Below, piece by piece: positions 56,382 to 64,000 of a stretch of 64,000 bases of DNA (positions are counted from its first letter, which is position 1; each line of letters begins with the position of its first letter). The notes below the pieces were generated by a model that saw only the letters and a list, made by a program, of their open reading frames with translations, ran no database searches and was not told the origin of the DNA. The stretch is taken from the NCBI GenBank assembly GCA_029204225.1, contig CM055093.1, positions 24,967,912 through 25,031,911 on the forward strand, in the 5' to 3' direction. This DNA is from Diphasiastrum complanatum. Taxonomy: Eukaryota > Streptophyta > Lycopodiopsida > Lycopodiales > Lycopodiaceae. The translations under genes and the position numbers were made by a program.

Positions 56382-58070
56382 CCCTCCTTAAATGATAGGT
56401 ATATTTGTGGGCTATGGTGAGAATAGCAAAGGGTATAGAGTCTTCAATCCCATCACTAAGAAAATCAATGAAAAAAAAAAACGATCCAAATAAACTATCA
56501 GAAGTCTTTATGGTAGTTCACCTACTATTGTACATACAGTTATTGCTCTAAGGCGGTTGTAATAAATGCTAAATAGAAAATTGCAACAAAGCTGCCCAAA
56601 ACTCCTATGTAGCTGAAAAAGAAAAGATGTAGCTTGCTGTCCAAGTTTAATGCCGCCAAAAAACTTCTGCTTGTAGTAAAAGAGTTTTTCAAGTCTCATC
56701 CCCACTCTTGATCATCAAAGGCACTTGAAGAATGAGTTTGAGACAATGAAAAAGGTGAACCAACACCCTTGCTGCCCTGCAAAGTTGACTGTCCAACAGC
56801 CACATGATTTTCACCTCTTGGCTGTCCAAAGTGTTCCAAAATTGGACCTTGCTGTCCAAAAATCTTCCGCAGGCTGTTCCCGGAGCATAAAAGGATGTGT
56901 AAGATGTAAAATAAGCTGAAAATGAACAATAGAACAAGACTGAATCTGCTGTCCACCAGTTTGAACATAAAAAACCGGCACCCAATCAAAGGAAGAAAGC
57001 TGATTTTGCTGACCATTATCTTCAATAGAAAAATCAGCAGCTTGTCACTTTGATTCGTCGTACCAATAGACTTCAAAGAATGCTCAATTTTTTCGGCTTT
57101 TTCCATAATATTATCTTGAAAAGTTTGCTCATGAACCTTTTCACTAATGCTCCCATAAAATGCATCAACTTGTGGTGATTGATAATATGATTTCTCAACC
57201 ATATCAACATTTTCCAGCAAGCTTGAATATCCAAACAGTTCATCCCTTTGTTCTTCTACCATCAAAGTGGATGCTAGAAAACAAGATGAAACTTCCTTCT
57301 TATATGTGTCCAACACAAACAAATTATTTCTTGCGGTGCCCGTCGCAATAAGCATCAAAGATTTAGAAGGTTCTTTTACAAAACATCTTCCTTAAATTCA
57401 ACAAGCAACCCTTGTTTGATGATTAGAAAAATAAAAAGTAGATTTTTCTTGATGCTAGGAACATAAAGTACATTCTTGACATACTTTTGATTTCCATTAG
57501 GCAAAACAAGAGCAATATCACCAATACCTTTGATCAAATGTGATTCGTCTCCTGCACATTGAACTTCATCATTAATTGCCTTCAAGCTTGTGAAAACTTC
57601 ACGTTGATAGGACACATGATTAGTGGCTCCACTATCCATGAACCACTCGAAACTTGGTTTCTTAGAAACCATAAAAGCATAATCTTTATCAATAAGATCT
57701 GCTTGCTCCTCCACTTGTGGCTCCAAAGATGCTAAGGTGGCCGTATTAGGTTCTTCATGATCTTCCTCATGCTTTGCTTTCTCTATTCTTTTCCTACAAA
57801 ATTTGATGGTATGTCCCTCTTTGTGACAATAGAAACATATCGTCTTCCTTTTGAACTTTGAAAAGTTATCTTCACCTTCTTTAGAGGATGTAGAAGAAGA
57901 AATATCTTTTGACTTTCCCTTTGAGAAAAAAGCTTGATGTTGTGGCTCTTCAACCGCAAAATTGATCCGAGTTTGCTCTTCTTGTAGAAGTAGTCCAACA
58001 AGATCATTGAAAGAAATCCAACCTATCTTCATTAAACAAAGAACCACACGACTCTGTTTCTTTAGCCATG
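56382..58070 (-). pseudogene. Copia gag-protease remnant with pol linker
   Basis: From the right: a gag start MAKETESCGSLFNEDR at about 58,056, then directly FNDLVGLLLQEEQTRINF from the gag end (most of gag deleted), a CCHC knuckle CFYCHKEGHTIKFC, protease WFMDSGATNHVS (intact DSGAT), and VLYVPSIKKNLLF. GAG-pre-integrase is reduced to TGTARNNLFVLD, and then the family linker follows (SISEKVHEQTFQ, QQGPILEHFGQ). Integrase, RT and RNase H are absent. The frame 58,047-57,376 is open for 223 codons. No 5' LTR was identified. Confidence 0.75.
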
Positions 58071-58265
58071 AGGATCAGTCAACAAAAGGATGGATGTAGG
58101 AACTTGCCCTCTCACAAGCCTTGTGTGCTGAAAATTTCAGCCTGAAATTGCATTACAAACTCAAAAACCAGCAAGCAAAGAATTAGGTTAGCCTCTGTTA
58201 CAACTTTTACTCCCTCTCCCAGTTGTTTACTGTTTTACTTACAGATGTACTTCTTGTAAATATAG

Positions 58266-58335
58266 AAATGGCCTAGTCACCGGCTTGTGGTGACATTCGT
58301 AAATGGCTAGGTCACCGGCTTGTGGTGACACTTCT
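58266..58335. repeat. Two 35-bp tandem units containing a small palindrome
   Basis: AAATGGC(C/T)(T/A)(A/G)GTCACC... repeated at 58,266 and 58,301; each unit holds GTCACCGGCTTGTGGTGAC, a 6-bp stem with a 7-base loop. Confidence 0.88.
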
Positions 58336-58459
58336 AACAGAAATGTAAATAAAATGGTTATCGATTTACTAAGCCTCTGAGTCGCATGCTGAGCTTTGGT
58401 ATAGGGTACTGGGTCATTAATTAGGAGTGGCTGGACTGACCACCTATTTAGTAGGGGAG

Positions 58460-58608
58460 GGTTGATTGGTCAACTGACACTTGTCATATGCTCACTGGGA
58501 CATTTGGTCCAGTGAATGAGTGACGCATGTCAGGGTTGACTGGTCAAACATGACACGTGTCATATGCTCACTGGGACACTTGGTCCAGTGAATGAGTGAC
58601 ACATGTCG
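58460..58608. repeat. 74-bp tandem duplication
   Basis: Units start GGTTGA(T/C)TGGTCAA at 58,460 and 58,534, sharing 'gtcatatgctcactgggaca' and 'ttggtccagtgaatgagtgac'. Several short TGGTCA/TGACA direct and inverted words recur within each unit. Confidence 0.88.
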
Positions 58609-58816
58609 ATCTACATGTTTGCCCACGTGGCAGAGTACTGCCAAGTGGCGAGCGTCGACTGTGCATGGAATTGCCCATTGTTAAAAATTCACAATTCTAG
58701 CTTGACTAGTTTTGGTCATATGACTTGTAAATAGTTAGATGGTCATGATGTGGCTTGTCACACGTGCCAAATAGCATAGGATTCCATTCATAAGGATGTT
58801 CTCAAGTAGACCTAAG

Positions 58817-59360
58817 TGTTAGAACCTTTGGAATGAGTCCAAATTATGCTTAGATACAAGGGAGAAAAAATAGGAGCTATTTTTGGTAATTTTTGCATTG
58901 TTGAGGGATCTCCAAGATTCCAACCCTAACTTGGTAGGGATGAAAGATCCACCAAAATTAGCATTAGGGATAGGTTTAGGGCTACTCATACCTGCCCAAA
59001 ACCGTGATGGATCATGTATATATAGGTGATGATATCTCACCAAAATCAATCAAGCAATTTCATGATTTTTCTCTCATAATGGTGCAATTGCTCTCTATGT
59101 TCATAATTGTTTGAGTACTTGTGATTACTAATGATTATAGGATTGAATGTAGGTCTGGTGTACAGTACTCAGACTGTGGGAGGCCGTACTTTCACACGTG
59201 TGAAGCCTTCTTCAAGGATTTGGGCCATTTAGTGAGGTTCAAGCATAGATTTTTGATGGATTTTGATGGTTCAACTTGTGCTAATCTTATGAAATCATAA
59301 TCTATTGTTTCTCTCATCATTTCAAGTGTTTTAGGATCCTTATTTGCTATAATTTTTACA
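58817..59360 (+). repeat. 5' LTR of an apparently intact copia element
   Basis: Begins TGTTAGAACC at 58,817 and ends TTTTTACA at 59,360, directly before a perfect primer-binding site. TATATATA at 59,017-59,024 is a likely promoter TATA box. The left boundary is inferred from the TG start; the 3' LTR that would confirm it is beyond the window. Confidence 0.72.
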
Positions 59361-59373
59361 TGGTATCAGAGCC
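59361..59373 (+). other. Primer-binding site
   Basis: TGGTATCAGAGCC, complementary to the 3' end of initiator tRNA-Met, immediately after the LTR CA end. Used to prime minus-strand synthesis. Confidence 0.92.
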
Positions 59374-60112
59374 TAAAGGCTGAAATGAGCTAAATCCTTG
59401 GTTTGCATTCAATTTGATCACAATTTTTGATCTAAATCTTGTGTAGATTGGATCTTAGCATCTAGTATTGATTCTAGAACTCAAAGTGAGTCAAATACAT
59501 TGGAGATTGGTGTTGTGTGACTTCATTTGCAGGTGTTTAGGTGTCTAAAACCAGAGGCAAAGTTGAATTCAATTCACATTACCAAGATAGCAAGTTTTGC
59601 TTGCTCCAAGCATTGATTTCTAAGCAAGTTTTGGAGGTGATTTCATAGAGGAGGCTTTCTAGCATTCAAGGAGAGGGAAGATCAGAGTTTTGGGGACTCT
59701 TCAAGGCTGTTCTAAGGTGTAGTAGACACCTCCTAAAGTGATTTAGGTTCAGTCCAACCATTGCTTGACTTATGCACCAAATTAGATCAATTTTTCATCA
59801 ATTTTGATCATTTTTTGCTTGTGATTGGATAGTAGATTGTGTTGCATCCTCATTAAGTTCCATTTAGATCTTTTACAAGTGATTTTGGAAGTATATTAGG
59901 TTGCTGAAATTCACTAGATCATTTGGAAGCTTTAATGTTCTTTATAGAAAGAGGGGCAATTCTACTAGTATTGTCTACTTCAATCAAGCAAGTGCATTGT
60001 TTCTAGTATTCTATGATTTGATTTTGTTAGAGATCATTCTTAGATCTTAGACCTTCAATCAAATCAATAGAAGTAACCTTCATTTGTGTCAAGTCCTTGA
60101 TTAGGAGACTAG

Positions 60113-63100
60113 ATGGCATCTATAAATGCATATCTTTTGGATACTAATGAAAGGCTCAACAAAACTAACTATTCCATATGGAAAGTTAGAATGGAATCTA
60201 TCATGATCATGCAAGATCTGATGGAAATTGTAAATGGTAAGGAGGGTGAACCTATTCATCCTCAAGAAAAAGCCAAATACATCAAGAGGTGCAATGTTGC
60301 ACTACATTGCATAAAAATGAATGTTGCAAATGAACTCTTAAGAGAGGTAGGAGATTGCACTTCAGCTCAAGATGCTTGGGAGACTTTGCAAAAGGTCTAT
60401 AAATCCAAGAACCAAACTAGAATGTTAGGTTTGAAGAATCAAATCTATAGAAGCTATCAAAAGAAAGGAGAGAGTGCACATACTTTTGTCCTAAGAGTAA
60501 AGGAATTGAACAAAGAGCTAGCCTTTATAGGTGACCCTATCAAGGATGAAGAGCTTGTTCAACTCATATTGAATGGACTAAGCTTTGAATTTGACAATTT
60601 GGTTCAGGGATATGCAATTATGGGTAAGCTACCCATACTTGAAGAACTCCAAGGCACACTCATGGCCGAGGAATCAAGAAGGAGCCAAATGCAAGAGAGG
60701 ATGGATAGGCTTTCCATCCAAGGTGGAGATGACCAAGCTCTCTTCACCAAAGGCAAAGGCAAGTCCAAAGGCGAAGGATCAACATTCAAGAAGTCTACAA
60801 AGCTTGAGGATCAAGAAGGACCCCCAAAGGCATCTCCATCAACCACCAAAGTCAAGAAGGACAAATCAAAGGTGAAGTGCTACTATTGTAGCAAGATGGG
60901 GCATTATGCCTCGGAATGCTTCAAGAGGAAGCAAGATCAAAGCCAAGCCAACATGAGCAAAGAGGAGGAGGAGGAGAGTTCACATGAGGACTCTCTCATG
61001 ATGTCCATATTTTCTTCAACAAGCTTCAAAGGAGAAGATCCTTGGTGGATTGACTCGGGTGCTAGTTCACACATGACTAGTAAAAGGGAGTTTTTCTCTT
61101 CTCTCTTATCTTATGATGGACCTATAAAGTCTATCTATACAGCAAATGATGAAGCTTGTAAGATTGAAGGAGTTGGTAGCATTCCCCTTTGCTTAGGATC
61201 TTCCAAAAAGATCAACATAGAAGGTGTTTTGTACATTCCTACAATAACAAAGAATCTACTAAGTGTTGGCCAAATGGTAGACAATGGTTTCAATGTTGAC
61301 TTTGCTTCAAATGAATGTTTCATCAAGAAGAAGGATAAGATAGTGGCTAAGGGCACTAGACTTGGCAAACTTTATAAACTGGATGCATTTGTGGATACTA
61401 ATGTTGTCATGTTGGCCGAGAAGAGCAAGATATCTACCTTTACTTTATGGCACAAAAGACTTGGACATGTCAACTCGGGTTCCATGGAGGCTATGATCAA
61501 GGAGGAGTATGCTTTAGGCCTACCAAGGTCTATTGGGAAGGAAGACAAGGTTTGTGAAGCTTGTGCCTTATCCAAGGCACATAAGAAGGTGTTTCCTAAC
61601 TCCATCACAAAGTCATCTCATCCTCTTGAACTCATACACTCGGATGTGCACATTGCTAGCACCAAATCTAATGGAGGTTCATCCATGTTTTTAACCTTCA
61701 TTGATGACTACTCAAGATATTGTTGGGTGTTCTTACTTTCCTTCAAGTCTCAAGTATTTGATACTTTTGTAAAGTTCAAGTTGTTTGTGGAAAAGCATCA
61801 TAATCATAGCATCAAGATTCTTAGAAGTGACAATGGTGGAGAATTCATCTCCAATGAGTTCAAGGCCTTTTGTGAGGAGGAAGGGATCAAGAAAGAGACT
61901 TCTTGTCCTTACACTCCTCAACAAAATGGAGTTGCTGAAAGAAGGAATAGAACATTATGTGAATGTTCTAAGGCTTTAAGATTAGATGCTTGTTTGCCCA
62001 AATCCTTTTGGGGTGAGTCTCTTGTATGTGCAAACTACTTGATGAATAGGGTGTCTTGCAAAGCAATTGAAGGCAAAACTCCTTATGAGATGTTGTATGG
62101 AAAGAAACCCAATCTTAATCACTTGAAAGTTTTTGGGTGTATATGTTATGTGCATGTGCCATTGGAAACAAGAACCAAGGAGGATCCATCTTCCACAAGA
62201 GGGATCATGCTTGGATATGCAAGCTCAAGCAAGGGCTACAAAGTCTGTCTCCCATCCTTGAACAAATTTGTTGTTTCAAGGGATGTCATCTTTGATGAAC
62301 ATCATATGCATATGCTTGAAGAAGGCTCAAGTGCTCCAACAATCAAGAAGAAGATGGCCGAGGAGCAAGATCTTGGTTTTGAGGAGGAGCTCATGGAGGA
62401 GCAAGCACCAAACCCACCTATCACACCAAGGAGATCTTCAAGGGCAAAAGTGGAGCCATCAAGGCTCACATATCAAGGCAAAGGACAACAAGTTGAGGGT
62501 ATCTCATCCACTTCTTATGCTTTATCTAGTTTTGAAGAACCGTCTAATGTTGAAGATGCATTGAACTCCAAAGAATGGTATAAAGCTATGTTGGATGAGT
62601 ATGATGCCTTGATTGAGAATGAAACTTGGTTGCTTGTTGAGAGACCTCAAAGGAATGTAATAGGATGCAAGTGGGTCTTCAAGCTTAAGTTGAATGCAAA
62701 TGGGAGTGTTAACAAACATAAAGCAAGATTAGTTGCAAAAGGTTATGCTCAAGAGAGAGGGATAGACTATGAGGAAACTTTTGCACCCGTGGCCAAGATG
62801 GTCACAATAAGACTAATCATTGCACTTGCATCACATTTTGGATGGATTCTATGTCAAATGGATGTCTCTAATGCTTTCTTGAATGGTTTTTTGGAAGAGG
62901 ATATCTATATGGAGCAGCCACAAGGGTTCATCAAGCATGGAATGGAGAACAAAGTATGCCATCTCCAAAGAAGCATCTATGGCTTGAAGCAAGCCTCGAG
63001 ATCTTGGAATTCAAGACTACATTGCTATCTTATTTCACTTTCTTTTGTTCAAAGTGAATATGATCCCACTCTTTACATTAAGTTTGATGATGTTGGTATT

Positions 63101-64000
63101 GTACTTTTACTCATTTATGTAGATGACATCATCATTAGTGAAAATAGTGTTGATGGTATTAAAAAAATCAAGATAGATCTATCCTTAGAGTTCAAGATGG
63201 TAGATCTAGGGTGTCTTCACTTCATCTTAGGCATAGAAGTACTTAGAGGGTCTGATTTTATCTTTATAAGTCAAGTAAACTATGCTCAAAGTCTTTTGAA
63301 GAAGTTTAAGATGGAAGTATGCAAAAGTGTTGACACACCAATGGAGCAAGATGTAAAAGTGCCAAATGAAGATGATGAAAGATCCTTCATGGACATCACT
63401 TTGTTTAGGCAACTTATAGGTTCCTTAATGTGGATCACTATAACTAGACCAGATCTTAGCTTTAGTGTATGTAGGTTGAGCCAATCCATGCAAAATCCAT
63501 TGAATATCCATTGGAAAAAGGCTAAGAGGATTCTAAGATACATCTCGGATACATTGGATTTTGGGATTCTATATAGAGGAGATGTGATTAACCTTCATGC
63601 ATTTAGTGATTCAGATTTTGCAGGGGACAAGAGGGATAGGAAATCAACAAGTGCCTATTCAACTTTCATAGGAGAAGGTGTGGTTTCATGGCTTTCAAAA
63701 AAGCAAGAAACTATATCTCTATCTTCAACCGAGGCCGAGTACAAAGCTTTGACAACCACTACAAAGGAGGTACTTTGGATCAAGAGATTATTGGTGGAAC
63801 TAAAGATCATGGATTCAAAGGAGGCACCAATCATCTACAATGACAATATATCAGCCCAACACCTTGCATCTAACCCAATCTTCCATGCAAGATCTAAGCA
63901 CATTGAGATATGCCATCACTTTGTGAGAGAAATGGTGCAAGCCAAGGAGATTGCTTTGGAGCATGTTCCAAGCAATGAATGTGTAGCTGATCTACTTACT
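60113..64000 (+). CDS. Copia gag-pol polyprotein, open to the window edge
   Basis: I translated every codon from the ATG at 60,113 to 64,000: 1,296 codons without a stop. Gag occupies about residues 1-250 (NYSIWKVRMES, AWETLQKVYKSK). The CCHC knuckle CYYCSKMGHYASEC starts at 256, and protease WIDSGASSH has Asp 314. GAG-pre-integrase LWHKRLGHVNS is near 446. The integrase catalytic triad is Asp 511, Asp 573 and Glu 609, with exactly 35 residues between the last two. RT has QMDVSNAFLNG and the active site YVDD at 1002-1005. RNase H has DSDFAGD near 1166-1172 and STEAEYKAL. All catalytic residues are present; the C-terminus (about 20-40 residues by family length) is cut off by the edge. The 5' leader is 750 bases. 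The element is young or still under selection, in contrast to every other element here. Confidence 0.95.
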   Translation, partial: MASINAYLLDTNERLNKTNYSIWKVRMESIMIMQDLMEIVNGKEGEPIHPQEKAKYIKRCNVALHCIKMNVANELLREVGDCTSAQDAWETLQKVYKSKNQTRMLGLKNQIYRSYQKKGESAHTFVLRVKELNKELAFIGDPIKDEELVQLILNGLSFEFDNLVQGYAIMGKLPILEELQGTLMAEESRRSQMQERMDRLSIQGGDDQALFTKGKGKSKGEGSTFKKSTKLEDQEGPPKASPSTTKVKKDKSKVKCYYCSKMGHYASECFKRKQDQSQANMSKEEEEESSHEDSLMMSIFSSTSFKGEDPWWIDSGASSHMTSKREFFSSLLSYDGPIKSIYTANDEACKIEGVGSIPLCLGSSKKINIEGVLYIPTITKNLLSVGQMVDNGFNVDFASNECFIKKKDKIVAKGTRLGKLYKLDAFVDTNVVMLAEKSKISTFTLWHKRLGHVNSGSMEAMIKEEYALGLPRSIGKEDKVCEACALSKAHKKVFPNSITKSSHPLELIHSDVHIASTKSNGGSSMFLTFIDDYSRYCWVFLLSFKSQVFDTFVKFKLFVEKHHNHSIKILRSDNGGEFISNEFKAFCEEEGIKKETSCPYTPQQNGVAERRNRTLCECSKALRLDACLPKSFWGESLVCANYLMNRVSCKAIEGKTPYEMLYGKKPNLNHLKVFGCICYVHVPLETRTKEDPSSTRGIMLGYASSSKGYKVCLPSLNKFVVSRDVIFDEHHMHMLEEGSSAPTIKKKMAEEQDLGFEEELMEEQAPNPPITPRRSSRAKVEPSRLTYQGKGQQVEGISSTSYALSSFEEPSNVEDALNSKEWYKAMLDEYDALIENETWLLVERPQRNVIGCKWVFKLKLNANGSVNKHKARLVAKGYAQERGIDYEETFAPVAKMVTIRLIIALASHFGWILCQMDVSNAFLNGFLEEDIYMEQPQGFIKHGMENKVCHLQRSIYGLKQASRSWNSRLHCYLISLSFVQSEYDPTLYIKFDDVGIVLLLIYVDDIIISENSVDGIKKIKIDLSLEFKMVDLGCLHFILGIEVLRGSDFIFISQVNYAQSLLKKFKMEVCKSVDTPMEQDVKVPNEDDERSFMDITLFRQLIGSLMWITITRPDLSFSVCRLSQSMQNPLNIHWKKAKRILRYISDTLDFGILYRGDVINLHAFSDSDFAGDKRDRKSTSAYSTFIGEGVVSWLSKKQETISLSSTEAEYKALTTTTKEVLWIKRLLVELKIMDSKEAPIIYNDNISAQHLASNPIFHARSKHIEICHHFVREMVQAKEIALEHVPSNECVADLLT

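Noticed and set aside
58266-58608. CRISPR-like array
   Set aside because: Only two units of each repeat with no unique spacers, in a eukaryotic genome.

Overview
This is an AT-rich stretch of nuclear DNA from a land plant, dominated by transposable elements. The plant assignment rests on an arabinogalactan-protein hydroxyproline O-galactosyltransferase with a galectin domain (a plant family), a plant-type CDK5RAP1/MiaB-like tRNA methylthiotransferase, and many plant-type Ty1/copia, Ty3/gypsy, hAT, LINE, Helitron and tRNA-derived SINE sequences. Introns of about 4 to 10 kb packed with transposons point to a large genome. A fern, gymnosperm or other non-flowering lineage would fit, but that is inference.

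Layout. 1-203 (-) is the 5' end of an unidentified gene running off the left edge. 0.3-0.95 kb holds SINE copies. 1.8-5.9 kb (-) is a decayed Helentron-type element (PIF1-like helicase plus GDFNID endonuclease), split by a 900-bp solo copia LTR. 9.36-9.56 kb is a complete 204-bp non-autonomous Helitron just past the stop codon of the CDK5RAP1-like gene. That gene runs on the minus strand from a proposed first exon near 20.2 kb, through a 1.1-kb exon at 15.8-14.6 kb, to a last exon at 10.45-9.77 kb. 17.9-30 kb is a mosaic of copia and gypsy fragments in both orientations. 30.25-30.6 kb is a hAT remnant. 30.9-35.7 kb is a copia element with two LTRs and a primer-binding site but a large pol deletion. 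35.7-40 kb is mostly featureless and partly extremely AT-rich.

From 40.77 kb the galactosyltransferase gene starts on the plus strand. Exon 1 (40,771-41,704) and exon 2 (51,644-51,867) join in frame across a 9.9-kb intron that contains two LINE pieces, a copia remnant, a hAT pseudogene and elements carrying CGCG-centred palindromes. Later exons are not seen and presumably lie beyond the window. The downstream DNA holds a gypsy deletion derivative, a copia remnant and, from 58.8 kb to the right edge, a copia element whose gag-pol frame is open for 1,296 codons without a stop.

The least explained structure is a set of small elements at 49.65-55.17 kb. They carry clusters of short palindromes centred on CGCG. 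The palindromic word is shared within one element, or between neighbouring termini, but differs between elements, while the outer terminus (CATAGTTGC-like) is conserved.
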